Shown here: one piece after another, positions 43,552 through 53,111 of the stretch
How the letters are laid out: each line of letters opens with the position of its first letter
Numbering within the stretch: position 1 is the first letter of the stretch
DNA from: Pelomonas sp. CA6
GTDB taxonomy: Bacteria > Pseudomonadota > Gammaproteobacteria > Burkholderiales > Burkholderiaceae_C
Reading direction: 5' to 3'
DNA length: 64,000 nucleotides
NCBI RefSeq assembly: GCF_022549225.1
Contig: NZ_JAKZFD010000010.1
Coordinates: 186,001-250,000 of the forward strand
Position numbers and translations under genes: made by a program
Notes under the pieces: generated by a model
Told to the model about the DNA's origin: nothing
The model's database searches: none
The model's input: the letters and a program-made list of their open reading frames with translations, nothing else

Positions 43552-46500
43552 ATGACGTTTGTTCACCTGCGCACCCATACCGAGTTCTCCGTCGTCGACG
43601 GTACCCTGCGAATCGACGACGCCGCCAAGGCGGCGGCCAAGGATGGCCAGGTGGCGCTGGCGATCACCGACCTGGCCAATATGTTCGGCGCGGTGAAGTT
43701 CTACAACGCCTGCCGCAAGAAGGGCGTCAAGCCCATCCTGGGCGCGGACGTCTGGCTGGAGCCCGAGGCCGCGGACAAGCCGCCCAGCCGCGTGCTGCTG
43801 CTGGTGCAAAGCACGCAGGGCTATCTGAACCTGTCCGAGCTGCTGTCGCGCGGCTGGATCCAGAACGTGCAGCGCAACCAGGCGCTGCTGAAGCAGGAGT
43901 GGATGCAGGAGCTGTCCGAGGGGCTGATCTGTCTGTCGGGCATGCAGTTCGGCCCGCTGGGTCAGGCGCTGGCTGCCGGCGACCGGCCGCGGGCGCTGGA
44001 GTGGGCGCAGCGCCTGTCGGCGATCTATCCGGGGCGCTTCTACGTGGAGCTTCAGCGCGCCGGGCTGGCCGGCCAGGAGGCGCTGGTGCGCCAGCTGGTG
44101 CCGCTGGCCGCCGAACTGCAGCTGCCGGTGGTGGCCACGCATCCCATCCAGTTCTTGTCCGAGGAAGACTTCGACGCGCACGAGGCCCGCGTCTGCATCG
44201 CCGAAGGCGAAACCCTGGCCAATCCCAAGCGGGTCAAGCGCTTCCTGCCGGGACAGTATTTCAAGACACAGGCCGAGATGGAGGCGCTGTTCGCCGACAT
44301 CCCCAGCGCGATCGCCAACACGGTGGAGATCGCCCGCCGCTGCAGCCTGACCCTGGTGCTGGGCAAGCCGCGCCTGCCCGACTTCCCGACCCCCATCCAG
44401 GACGACGGCACGCCGATGCCGATGGACCTGTACTTCCGCCAGCTCTCGTTCGAGGGCCTGGAGCAGCGGCTGCAGCTGCTCTATCCCGACCCCGCCAAGC
44501 GCGAGGCCGAGCGCGCGCGCTATGTGGAGCGGCTGGAGTTCGAGCTGGGCACCATCATCAAGATGGGCTTCCCGGGCTACTTCCTCATCGTGTCGGACTT
44601 CATCCGCTGGGCCAAGGCCAACGGCTGCCCGGTGGGGCCGGGCCGGGGCTCGGGCGCGGGCTCGCTGGTCGCCTATGTGCTCTCGATCACGGACCTGGAC
44701 CCGCTGCAATACAACCTGCTGTTCGAGCGCTTCCTGAACCCGGAGCGGGTCTCCATGCCCGACTTCGACGTGGACTTCTGCCAGGGCAACCGCGACCGCG
44801 TCATCGAATACGTCAAGGACAAGTACGGCCGTCCCGCGGTGAGTCAGATCGCCACCTTCGGCACCATGGCGGCCAAGGCCGCGCTGCGCGACATCGGGCG
44901 CGTGCTGGGCATGGGCTTTGGCCATGTGGATTCGATCGCCAAGTTGATCCCCGCGCCGCCGGGCAAGACGGTGACGCTGGCGCCGGTGCCCGCTGATCCG
45001 GACGGCGGCATCATCTACGCGCGCAAAGAAGCCCCCGAGCTGGAGGAGCGCGAGAAGGCCGACGAGGAGGTGGCCGAACTGCTGAAGCTGGCCACCCGTG
45101 TCGAGGGCATGGTGCGCAACATCGGCATGCATGCCGGCGGCGTGCTGATCGCGCCGGGCAAGATCACCGACTTCTGCCCGATGTACCAGCAGCCCGGCTC
45201 CACCAGCGCGGTCAGCCAGTACGACAAGGACGACGTGGAGGCGATCGGCCTGGTGAAGTTCGACTTCTTGGGCCTGGCCACGCTGACCATCCTGGAGCAG
45301 GCCAAGGACTTCATCGTCGAGCGCCATCCGGACCAGAAGGACTTCGCCTTCGAGACCATCCCGCTGGACGACTCGGCGGTGTACAAGCTCTTCTCCGCGG
45401 GCCTCACCGAAGCGGTGTTCCAGTTTGAATCGCGCGGCATGCAGGGCATGTTGCGCGACGCCAAGCCCTCGCGGCTGGAGGACCTGATCGCACTGAACGC
45501 GCTCTACCGCCCGGGACCGATGGACCTGATCCCCACCTTTGTCGCGCGCAAGCACGGCAAGGAGGTGGTGGAGTATCCGCATCCGCTCACCGAGCCCGTG
45601 CTGGCCGAGACCTACGGCATCATGGTCTACCAGGAGCAGGTGATGCAGACCGCGCAGGTGCTGGGCGGCTACAGCCTCGGCGGCGCGGACATGCTGCGCC
45701 GCGCGATGGGCAAGAAGAAGCCCGAGGAGATGGCCAAGCACCGCGAGATCTTCCGCAAGGGCGCGGCCGAGAAGGGCATCGACGAGGCCAAGGCGGACGA
45801 GGTCTTCGACCTGATGGAGAAGTTCGCGGGCTACGGCTTCAACAAGTCGCACGCGGCCGCGTATTCGCTGCTGGCCTATCACACGGCCTGGCTCAAGGTG
45901 CATTACACGGCGGAGTTCTTCGCCGCGAACATGACCTTGGAAATGGATGACACGGACAAGCTCAAGGTCCTGCTCGCCGACGCCAAGCAGTTCAAGATCG
46001 AGTTCCTGCCGCCCTGCGTGAACCGCGGCGTGTACCGCTTCATTCCGCTCGAAGACAAGCTGATCAGCTACGGCCTGGGCGCGATCAAGGGCACGGGCCA
46101 GGGCGCGATCGAGGCCATCGTCGCGGCACGCGAAGAGGGCGGTCCCTTCAAGAGCTTCTTCGACTTCTGCGTGCGCGTGGACCGCAAGTCGGTGAACAAG
46201 CGCGTCGTGGAGGCGCTGATCAAGGCCGGCGCCTTTGACCTGCTGGAGCCCGACCGCGCGCGACTGCTGGCCAGCGTGGCGCTGGGCTACACCTATGCCG
46301 ACACGCAGGACCAGAACGCCAACCAGGGCGGGCTGTTCGACTTCGATGACACGCATGGGTCGTCCACCGCCGAGCCCGACCTGGTGGAGGCCGCGCCCTG
46401 GGGCGTGAAGGAGAAGCTGAGTCTGGAGAAGACGGCCATCGGCTACTACCTCTCCGGCCACCTCTACGACCAGGCGGAGGCCGAGCTGCGCCGCATGGTG

Positions 46501-47046
46501 CGGCGGCGCATCGTCGACCTGCAGGACAGCCGGGAGCCGGTGCTGGTCAGCGGCATCGTCAGCGAGCTGCGCATCATCAATGGCCAGCGTGGCCGGGTCG
46601 CGATCTTCAAGCTGGACGACAAGAGCGACGTGATCGAAGCCGTGGCCAACGAGGAGCTGATCAATGCGAACAAGGACGTGCTGGCCGAGGACGAGCTGAT
46701 CATCGTCAGCGGCAAGGTGCAGCCCGACCGCTTCTCCGGCGGCCTGCGCCTGAACGTCCAGCAGATCTGGGATCTGCCGGCCGCGCGCGCCCGGCTCGGG
46801 CGCTTCATCCGTACCGCGCCGAACTGCCCGCCGGCGACCCTGCAGTCCCTGGTCAAGACCTGGCCCCCCCGCCAGGTGGAGGGCGAGCAGGGGCCCATGG
46901 TGCAGGGGCTGGAGCTGCGCGTGCCGATACGCCGCGACGGTGCGGTGGCCGAGCTGGTGCTGGGCAGTGCGGGCAAGTTCTGGCCCTGCGACGAAGCGCT
47001 GGCGCGGCTCGCGCCGGCCGAGATTGTTTACGAATCGGGGGGCTGA
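43552..47046 (+). CDS. dnaE: DNA polymerase III alpha subunit
   Basis: 1164 residues, the normal length of DnaE1. The N-terminal PHP domain starts FVHLRTHTEFSVVDGTLR. The polymerase active site includes GPGRGSGAGSLVAY (about 363-376) and the catalytic aspartates of MPDFDVDFC (about 402-410). HAGGVLIAPGKITDF and GYGFNKSHAAAYSLLAYHTAW (about 762-782) are typical, and a C-terminal OB-fold follows. It is the replicative polymerase catalytic subunit. Divergent from the cyclophilin gene; the next gene begins at the base after its stop. Confidence 0.97.
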   Translation: MTFVHLRTHTEFSVVDGTLRIDDAAKAAAKDGQVALAITDLANMFGAVKFYNACRKKGVKPILGADVWLEPEAADKPPSRVLLLVQSTQGYLNLSELLSRGWIQNVQRNQALLKQEWMQELSEGLICLSGMQFGPLGQALAAGDRPRALEWAQRLSAIYPGRFYVELQRAGLAGQEALVRQLVPLAAELQLPVVATHPIQFLSEEDFDAHEARVCIAEGETLANPKRVKRFLPGQYFKTQAEMEALFADIPSAIANTVEIARRCSLTLVLGKPRLPDFPTPIQDDGTPMPMDLYFRQLSFEGLEQRLQLLYPDPAKREAERARYVERLEFELGTIIKMGFPGYFLIVSDFIRWAKANGCPVGPGRGSGAGSLVAYVLSITDLDPLQYNLLFERFLNPERVSMPDFDVDFCQGNRDRVIEYVKDKYGRPAVSQIATFGTMAAKAALRDIGRVLGMGFGHVDSIAKLIPAPPGKTVTLAPVPADPDGGIIYARKEAPELEEREKADEEVAELLKLATRVEGMVRNIGMHAGGVLIAPGKITDFCPMYQQPGSTSAVSQYDKDDVEAIGLVKFDFLGLATLTILEQAKDFIVERHPDQKDFAFETIPLDDSAVYKLFSAGLTEAVFQFESRGMQGMLRDAKPSRLEDLIALNALYRPGPMDLIPTFVARKHGKEVVEYPHPLTEPVLAETYGIMVYQEQVMQTAQVLGGYSLGGADMLRRAMGKKKPEEMAKHREIFRKGAAEKGIDEAKADEVFDLMEKFAGYGFNKSHAAAYSLLAYHTAWLKVHYTAEFFAANMTLEMDDTDKLKVLLADAKQFKIEFLPPCVNRGVYRFIPLEDKLISYGLGAIKGTGQGAIEAIVAAREEGGPFKSFFDFCVRVDRKSVNKRVVEALIKAGAFDLLEPDRARLLASVALGYTYADTQDQNANQGGLFDFDDTHGSSTAEPDLVEAAPWGVKEKLSLEKTAIGYYLSGHLYDQAEAELRRMVRRRIVDLQDSREPVLVSGIVSELRIINGQRGRVAIFKLDDKSDVIEAVANEELINANKDVLAEDELIIVSGKVQPDRFSGGLRLNVQQIWDLPAARARLGRFIRTAPNCPPATLQSLVKTWPPRQVEGEQGPMVQGLELRVPIRRDGAVAELVLGSAGKFWPCDEALARLAPAEIVYESGG

Positions 47047-47970
47047 ATGTCCGACAAGCTCATCGTGGTCACGCCGGCGGGCCGCGAACACTATCTGGAG
47101 CTGCTCGCTCACTACGTGCTGCGCGATCCTGCGGTGCAGGAGTGGCAGTTGTGGGACAACTGCCGGCGCGAGAGCGACCGCGCCTACCTGCAGAGGCTGG
47201 CACAGCGCGACGCACGCATACGCGTCGTCACCATCGCGAACCCCGATGGCACGAACAAGAGCGTGAACCGCTTCTACCGCTACTGCGACGACGCGCAGGC
47301 CTTCTACATCAAGGTCGACGACGACGTGGTCTTCATCGAGGATGGCGCGCTCGGCCGGCTGCACCAGGCGGCGCTGGCCCAGCGCAGCGCGGCACAGGCG
47401 CAGGGGCTGCCGGGGCCGCTGTGGTGGTCGGCCATGGTGGTGAACAACGCCGTCTGCGCCTGGCTGCTGAAGTACCACAGCCAGGTCGAACTGCCCGAGG
47501 AGCTGAGCTGCCAGGCCGCCCACGCGGTGGGCTGGGGCAGCCCCTTCTTCGCGCAGCGGCTGCACGAGCGCTTCCTGGCCCATGCGGCCGACGGCCGGCT
47601 GTCGGCCTTCAAGGTGCCGGACTTCCCGGTCTCGCTGTCGCGCTTCTCGATCAACTGCCTGGGCTATTTCGGCGCGGACGTGATCGCGCTGGGTGAGCGC
47701 TTCTGTCCGCCGGAGGTGGACGACGAGGAATGGCTGTCGGCCGTGCTGCCGTCGCTGACCGGGCGCAGCGGCGCCATCGTCGGCGATGCGCTGGTCAGCC
47801 ATTTCGCCTTCTACACGCAGGAGCAGGACCTGTTGCGCAACGGCGTCCTGGAGCGCTACTACGCGCTGGCGGGCCTGCGCACGCCGGCCTACCCGGTCAA
47901 GCCCTTGAGTCTGCGGCGCAAGGTCAAGCGCTGGTGGCAGAGCCGCAACGGCGCCGACCCCCGCGTTTGA
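47047..47970 (+). CDS. Glycosyltransferase-like protein (GT-A fold, unassigned)
   Basis: 307 residues. LIVVTPAGREHYLELLAHYV at the N terminus and the acidic motif AFYIKVDDDVVFIEDGA near residue 85 suggest a metal-dependent GT-A nucleotide-sugar enzyme. The later part (FPVSLSRFSINCLGYFGADV, VDDEEWLSAVLP) has no clear family motif that I recognise. It starts one base after the dnaE stop, so it depends on dnaE transcription. The nearby glycan gene set at 49366-55733 suggests a surface-polysaccharide role. Confidence 0.7.
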   Translation: MSDKLIVVTPAGREHYLELLAHYVLRDPAVQEWQLWDNCRRESDRAYLQRLAQRDARIRVVTIANPDGTNKSVNRFYRYCDDAQAFYIKVDDDVVFIEDGALGRLHQAALAQRSAAQAQGLPGPLWWSAMVVNNAVCAWLLKYHSQVELPEELSCQAAHAVGWGSPFFAQRLHERFLAHAADGRLSAFKVPDFPVSLSRFSINCLGYFGADVIALGERFCPPEVDDEEWLSAVLPSLTGRSGAIVGDALVSHFAFYTQEQDLLRNGVLERYYALAGLRTPAYPVKPLSLRRKVKRWWQSRNGADPRV

Positions 47971-48019
47971 CGGGGTCGGGCCGCTGCTCAAGGGCGGGCG
48001 GCGGTCGTAAGCTGCGCCC

Positions 48020-49327
48020 ATGGCGCATCTGCTCTCCGCCGTCCCGTCCCCCGCGCGCACCGGTCTGATCCTGACCGGGGGCGGCGCGCGCGCGGCCTAT
48101 CAGGTCGGGGTGCTGGCGGCCATCGCGCAGCTGCGCCGCGATGCCGGCATCAGTGGCGGCAACCCCTTCCCGGTGATCTCCGGCACCTCGGCCGGTGCCA
48201 TCAATGCGGCGACGCTGGCCTGCCAGGCCGACGACTTCTGCTCCGCCGCCGATGGCTTGATGTACATCTGGCAGAACATCCATGTGGAGCAGGTGTACAC
48301 GGCCGATGCCTTCGGCGTCATACGCACCGGCGCGCGCTGGATGACCATGATGAGCCTCGGCTGGGCGCTGGCGCGCTGGAAGCGCAGCCGGCCGCGCAGC
48401 CTGCTGGACAACGCGCCGCTGCGCGCGCTGCTGCAGCGCTGGATACGCATGGAGCGGCTGGAGGAGATGCTGCGCGGCGGTCATCTGGAGGCGCTGGCGG
48501 TCAGCGGCTCCAGCTACAGCAGCGGCCAGCACGTGACCTTCTACCAGACGCTGAAGCCGCACGCGCCCTGGTTGCGCTCGCAGCGCATCGCCGTGCCCGC
48601 GCGCATCGGCGTGGAACATTTGCTGGCCTCGTCGGCCATTCCCTTCATCTTTCCGGCTGAGCAACTGGAGCTGCAGGGCCGCCCGGAATGGTTCGGCGAC
48701 GGCACCATGCGCCAGAGCGCGCCGATCTCGCCCGCGGTTCACCTGGGCGCGGACCGCGTGCTGGTCGTCGGCGCCGGCCGCATGCACGAGCCGGGGCAGG
48801 TGGCGCACCAGGAGGGTGGCGGGCTGCAGGCGCCGTCGCTGGCGCAGATTGCCGGCCATGCGCTGTCCAATATCTTCCTGGATGCGCTGGCGGTCGATGT
48901 GGAGCGGCTGCAGCGCATCAACCAGACCCTGAACCTGCTGACGCCGGAGGCGCGCCAGGCCACGCCGCTGCGCCCCATCGACGTGCTGGTGATCGCGCCC
49001 AGCCGCCGCCTGGACGATCTGGCCGCGGAACACCAGGGCAGCCTGCCGCCACCGGTGCGCGCGATGCTGCGCAGCGTTGGCGTCAGCGGCGAGGGCCGCC
49101 AGGCAAGCGGCTCGGCCTTGTCCAGCTACCTGCTCTTCGAGCCGTCCTACACCAACGAACTGATCATGCTGGGCATGTCGGACACGCTGGCGCGGCGCAG
49201 CGAGATCCAGCGCTTCTTCGGCTGGCCGGCGCAGGCCCCCAAGGCCGACCCGGCGAGCATGCGCCGCCGCGCCGGCGGCTTTGCGGTGCAGGGGCCGGGC
49301 GAGCGGCGGCTGCAGTCGGTGGCCTGA
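48020..49327 (+). CDS. Patatin-like phospholipase
   Basis: 435 residues. The oxyanion motif LTGGGARAAYQVGVLAAI (about 16-33), the nucleophile motif ISGTSAGAINAA (about 54-65, Ser in G-T-S-A-G) and the catalytic Asp in FGDGTMRQSAP (about 224) form a complete patatin Ser-Asp dyad. No signal peptide is seen. It may act as an intracellular lipase/acylhydrolase. It lies 49 bp after the glycosyltransferase gene and converges on msbA. Confidence 0.9.
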   Translation: MAHLLSAVPSPARTGLILTGGGARAAYQVGVLAAIAQLRRDAGISGGNPFPVISGTSAGAINAATLACQADDFCSAADGLMYIWQNIHVEQVYTADAFGVIRTGARWMTMMSLGWALARWKRSRPRSLLDNAPLRALLQRWIRMERLEEMLRGGHLEALAVSGSSYSSGQHVTFYQTLKPHAPWLRSQRIAVPARIGVEHLLASSAIPFIFPAEQLELQGRPEWFGDGTMRQSAPISPAVHLGADRVLVVGAGRMHEPGQVAHQEGGGLQAPSLAQIAGHALSNIFLDALAVDVERLQRINQTLNLLTPEARQATPLRPIDVLVIAPSRRLDDLAAEHQGSLPPPVRAMLRSVGVSGEGRQASGSALSSYLLFEPSYTNELIMLGMSDTLARRSEIQRFFGWPAQAPKADPASMRRRAGGFAVQGPGERRLQSVA

Positions 49328-49328
49328 G

Positions 49329-49350
49329 TCCGGCACCTGGCCGCGCCGGA
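49329..49350. terminator. Short hairpin between convergent patatin gene and msbA
   Basis: TCCGGC (49329-49334) and GCCGGA (49345-49350) form a 6-bp stem around a 10-base loop in the 38 bp between stops. It is the only dyad there. Confidence 0.35.
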
Positions 49351-49365
49351 GCGGCTTCAGTGGTT

Positions 49366-51147
49366 TCAGTGGCTCTGGCCCACCATGCCGGCATAGCTGC
49401 CGCCGGCCGCCAGCAGTTCCTCGTGGGTGCCCGATTCGGCCACCTGGCCCTGGTTCAGCACCAGGATGCGGTCGGCACGGCGGATGGTGGACAAGCGGTG
49501 GGCGATGACCAGCAGGGTCTTGTGGCCCTGCCATTGCTCCAGGGCTTGCTGCACGGCGCGTTCGCTTTCGGTGTCCAGCGCCGAGGTGGCCTCGTCGAAG
49601 ATCCACACCGGCGCGTCCTTGTACAGCGCGCGCGCGATCGCCAGGCGTTGGCGCTGGCCACCGCTGAGCTTGCTGCCATTGGCACCCACCGGGGTGTCCA
49701 GCCCCTGGGGCAGGGTCTGTACGAAGTCCCACAGCGCGGCGGCGCGCAGCACCTGCTCCAGCCGGGCGTCGTCGCGCAGCTGGGCATAGGCAATGTTGTC
49801 GGCGACCGAGGCGTCGAACAGCACGATGTCTTGCGAAACCACGGCGAACTGGCGGCGCAGGTTGGCCTTGGTCAGGTCCTCCAGCGGCACGCCGTCGAGC
49901 AGCACGCGGCCTGCGTCCTGCCGCTCGAAGCCCAGCAGCAGGTTGACCACCGAGCTCTTGCCCGCGCCGGACGATCCCACCAGCGCGGTGGTGCGGCCCG
50001 GTTCGATCAACAGGCTGAGCCCATCCAGCGCCGGCCGTGTGGCCCCCGGATAGCGCAGCACCACCTGGTCCAGTTCGATGCGGCCGCTGAACTGGCTCAG
50101 CTCGGTATGGCCGTGGTCGGGCTCGCGCGGCAGGTCCATCAGTTCCAGGCAACCGCGCGCGACCACCAGTGCATTGGTGATGGGCTGGGCCACGTCGGTG
50201 AGGTGGCGCAGCCGCGAGGTCATCAGCAGCAGCGCGGCGACGAAGGCGGCGAACTCACCGACGCCGGCCTGGTTGTGCCGCGCCTGCAGCAGCGCCAGCG
50301 CGACGATGAGCGAGATGCCCACGCTGGCCACCAACTGCGACAGCGGCTGCGCCAGCGCGTTGGCGGCCGAGGTCTTCAGCGCGCTGCGCTGCACCTCGCG
50401 GGATTGATCGGCGAAGCGCTGGCGTTCATGGTCGGCGGCGTCGAAGCTGCGCACCACGCGCCAGGCGCGGGTGACGTCCTCGACGACCGAGACCAGGCGC
50501 AGGTTGGCGTCATAAGCCCAGGTGCCCATGCGTCGAACGCGCTTGTTGACCAGGCGCATCACCGTGGCCATCACCGGCACGGTGACCATGGACAGCAGGG
50601 TCAACTGCCAGTTGAGCCAGAACAGATAGCCCAGCATGGCCAGCGCCGGCAGGCCGTCGCGCAGGATGGTGATGACCGAGCCGCCGAGCAAGGTGATCAC
50701 ATGCTGGGGGTCGTTGACCACCTTGGTGACCGCGGTGGCCGGCTGCAGGCTGCTGTAGACGCGCGCATCGGCCCGCAGCAGGCTTTGCAGCAGCGCGGCG
50801 CGTATGTCCATCACGGTGCGCGTGATGGTCCGGTGCAGCAGGTACTGGCCCAGGAAGCCGAACAGGCCGCGCATCGCGAACAGGCCGATCAGCACCAGCG
50901 GCACCATCCACAGCGAGAAGGGCGCCTCGGCCGGCAGACCCGGCGTGAGCTGGCTGCTCTTGTGGGTGTACTGCGTGAAGCCTTCGCCCAACGCATAGCC
51001 CAGCAGCTGGGGAATCATCGGTTCGGTGCAGGCCGCGCCGATGTAGGCCACCAGCGTCAGGAAGAGGCCACCGCGGTGCGGGGCCACATAGCTCATCAGC
51101 CGCTTCGCGGTGGGTCTCAGGCTGTCGTCCGGGGAAGGGGTGCTCAT
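49366..51147 (-). CDS. msbA: Lipid A/phospholipid exporter, MsbA-type ABC transporter
   Basis: 593 residues: one membrane domain (six segments, about 1-320) fused to one ATPase domain. Walker A GSSGAGKSSVVNLLLGF is near 386, the signature KLSGGQRQRLAIARALYK near 490 and Walker B VWIFDEATSALDTESE near 512. The length and motifs fit MsbA, the inner-membrane flippase for core lipid A. Its place downstream of a glycan-synthesis set agrees with export of lipid A. A general multidrug half-transporter is the alternative. Confidence 0.87.
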   Translation of the reverse strand: MSTPSPDDSLRPTAKRLMSYVAPHRGGLFLTLVAYIGAACTEPMIPQLLGYALGEGFTQYTHKSSQLTPGLPAEAPFSLWMVPLVLIGLFAMRGLFGFLGQYLLHRTITRTVMDIRAALLQSLLRADARVYSSLQPATAVTKVVNDPQHVITLLGGSVITILRDGLPALAMLGYLFWLNWQLTLLSMVTVPVMATVMRLVNKRVRRMGTWAYDANLRLVSVVEDVTRAWRVVRSFDAADHERQRFADQSREVQRSALKTSAANALAQPLSQLVASVGISLIVALALLQARHNQAGVGEFAAFVAALLLMTSRLRHLTDVAQPITNALVVARGCLELMDLPREPDHGHTELSQFSGRIELDQVVLRYPGATRPALDGLSLLIEPGRTTALVGSSGAGKSSVVNLLLGFERQDAGRVLLDGVPLEDLTKANLRRQFAVVSQDIVLFDASVADNIAYAQLRDDARLEQVLRAAALWDFVQTLPQGLDTPVGANGSKLSGGQRQRLAIARALYKDAPVWIFDEATSALDTESERAVQQALEQWQGHKTLLVIAHRLSTIRRADRILVLNQGQVAESGTHEELLAAGGSYAGMVGQSH

Positions 51148-51162
51148 GACTGGGGCAGGGGA

Positions 51163-51996
51163 TCAGCGCGCCGCGGCGCGGCGCTGGGTGCGGCGGTAGC
51201 GGCGCCTACCGTTGAGGCGACGCAACGCCAGCTTGAGGCGCAGCCACCAGGGCGCCGCATGGCGCGAGACGACGCTGTTGAGTTGGTACTTGCCGGTGAA
51301 GCGCCGGCCCTCCAGCCCGTACTCCTGCAGCAGGCGCTCCTCGTCGCGGCGCGGATCCATCTCGGGATTGTTGCGGTAGAGATCGCCGCCCAGCGGTCGG
51401 GTGTGCTTGACCGGCGTGGCGTCGATGATCGCGATCGCGTCCGGGCGACCGCGGCCGGCCAGCGTGGGCCAGACCCAGTCCAGGCCCCAGCCGCTGCGGC
51501 TCTTCGAGAAGGTCCCGACGCAGGCACGCAGCGCGCTGCGCTCGAACAGCGGCGCCATGACCTCGACGAAGGCCACATGGCGGACCAGGAACTCGGGCCG
51601 CTGCAGCAGGGTGTCCCAGCTGTAATAGGAATCGGGGGTCAGCGCCGGCTGCGCGAGTGCGAGGTTCAGGCCGTGGAAGAGCGCGAACATGCGGTTCAGC
51701 GACTCGGTGGTTGCGGCCAGGTCGTCGTCGGGGAACCAGAAGGCCTCGTAACGGTCCAGCAGCGCGGGGTTCTCGGCCAGCAGTTCGGCGATGCAGGACC
51801 ACTTGGGCCCGGGGCGATGCTCGTAGTAGTCGGCCTCCGCCTCGTGCGTACCCGGCTGCTTGCCGTAGTAGCTGATCAGCAGGTCGAAATCGCGGTTGGG
51901 CTCGGCGATCCAGCCGCGGTGCAGCGAGCCGTCGCCGGCGCGCAGGATCACCAGGTTCTTGCGCGTGTGCGTCGGCGATTTGCTCAGGCGGCTCAC
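51163..51996 (-). CDS. DUF707-like protein, putative glycosyltransferase
   Basis: 277 residues. NLVILRAGDGSLHRGW and NRDFDLLISYYGKQP at the N terminus, the acidic motif YEAFWFPDDDLAATTESLNRMF near 85, and WGLDWVWPTLAGRGRPDAIAIIDATPVKHTRPLG match the DUF707 family, whose members are thought to be GT-A-like. It ends with a basic tail (NGRRRYRRTQRRAAAR). The start overlaps the glf stop by 4 bp. Confidence 0.75.
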   Translation of the reverse strand: MSRLSKSPTHTRKNLVILRAGDGSLHRGWIAEPNRDFDLLISYYGKQPGTHEAEADYYEHRPGPKWSCIAELLAENPALLDRYEAFWFPDDDLAATTESLNRMFALFHGLNLALAQPALTPDSYYSWDTLLQRPEFLVRHVAFVEVMAPLFERSALRACVGTFSKSRSGWGLDWVWPTLAGRGRPDAIAIIDATPVKHTRPLGGDLYRNNPEMDPRRDEERLLQEYGLEGRRFTGKYQLNSVVSRHAAPWWLRLKLALRRLNGRRRYRRTQRRAAAR

Positions 51997-53111
51997 CGGG
52001 CGGCCTCCGGGGCGGCGCCGGTCTGCAGCAGGTCCTCCGCCGTCTTCAGCGCGGTGGCCACGATCTGGTCCATGTTGTAGTAGCGGTACTGGGCCAGGCG
52101 GCCGACGAAGGTCACGCCGGGGGTGGCCTCGGCGAGCGCCTGGTAGCGCTTGTACAGCGCCTCGTTCTCGGGCCGGGGCACCGGGTAATAGGGATCGCCC
52201 TCGGCCTGCGGGTACTCGCGCACGATGGAGGTGCCGGCATGGGTTTCGCCGGTCAGGTGCTTGAACTCGGTGATGCGCGTGTAGTCGTGGTCGTTGGGGT
52301 AGTTGACCGTGCCCACCGGTTGGAACTGCTCGGTGCCGGCCAGGTGCTCGTGCGCGAAGCTCAGGCTGCGGTAGGGCAGGGCGCCATGGCAGTGGTCGAA
52401 GAAGGCGTCGATCGGCCCCGTGTAGATGATGTGCACGCCCGGGAACTGCTCGCGCACGGCGCGGAAATCGGTGCCGGTCTGCACGGTGATGCCGGGATGG
52501 TCGAGCATGCGCTCGAACATGCGCGTGTAGCCCTCGGCGGGCATGAACTGGAAGCTGTCGCCGAAGTAGCGGTCGTCGTCATTGCAGCGCGTCGGGATGC
52601 GCGCGGCCACACCGGCCGAGAGCTGGGACAGGTCCAGCCCCCATTGCTTGCGCGTGTAGCCGCGGAAGAACTTGTCGCACAGGTCGCGGCCCACCGAGTT
52701 CAGCACCACGTCCTCGCTGGTCTGCAGCGGCTCACGCGGCTCGCGCACCGAGTCCAGGTAGGGCTGGACCTCGTCCTCGCCGAGGTTCAGGCCGTAGAGC
52801 TGGTTGATGGTGCTGCGGTTGATCGGGATGGGCAGCAGGCGGCCATCGACCTGAGCCAGCACGCGGTGTTCGTAGAAGCGCCAGGTGGTGAAGCGCGACA
52901 GGTACTCGAAGACCTTCTTGCTGTTGGTGTGAAAGATGTGCGGGCCGTAGGGGTGGATCAACACCCCATGCGCATCGCGCTGGTCGTAGGCGTTGCCACC
53001 GATGTGCTCGCGCTTGTCGATCAGGTGCACGCGACGCCCGGCCTCGGCGAGCACGCGGGCGCAGACGGAGCCGGCAAAGCCGGCGCCGACGATCAGGTAG
53101 TCAGGCTTCAT
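51993..53111 (-). CDS. glf: UDP-galactopyranose mutase
   Basis: 372 residues. The FAD motif YLIVGAGFAGSVCARVLAEAG is at about 5-25, with HIGGNAYDQRDAHG (about 37-50) and GPHIFHTNSKKVFEYL (about 56-71) typical of Glf; FFRGYTRKQWG and RFNDDDRYF-like RCNDDDRYFGD are further marks. It converts UDP-galactopyranose to UDP-galactofuranose, so the strain should make a galactofuranose-containing glycan. Overlaps on both sides couple it to its neighbours. Confidence 0.95.
   Translation of the reverse strand: MKPDYLIVGAGFAGSVCARVLAEAGRRVHLIDKREHIGGNAYDQRDAHGVLIHPYGPHIFHTNSKKVFEYLSRFTTWRFYEHRVLAQVDGRLLPIPINRSTINQLYGLNLGEDEVQPYLDSVREPREPLQTSEDVVLNSVGRDLCDKFFRGYTRKQWGLDLSQLSAGVAARIPTRCNDDDRYFGDSFQFMPAEGYTRMFERMLDHPGITVQTGTDFRAVREQFPGVHIIYTGPIDAFFDHCHGALPYRSLSFAHEHLAGTEQFQPVGTVNYPNDHDYTRITEFKHLTGETHAGTSIVREYPQAEGDPYYPVPRPENEALYKRYQALAEATPGVTFVGRLAQYRYYNMDQIVATALKTAEDLLQTGAAPEAAR

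Noticed and set aside
42526-48060. A minus-strand open frame of 1844 codons running opposite dnaE and the glycosyltransferase gene
   Set aside because: Only its last 311 codons (42526-43461) encode a recognisable protein. The rest is antisense to dnaE and is low-complexity Arg/His/Leu/Gln-rich, the usual by-product of high GC codon usage.
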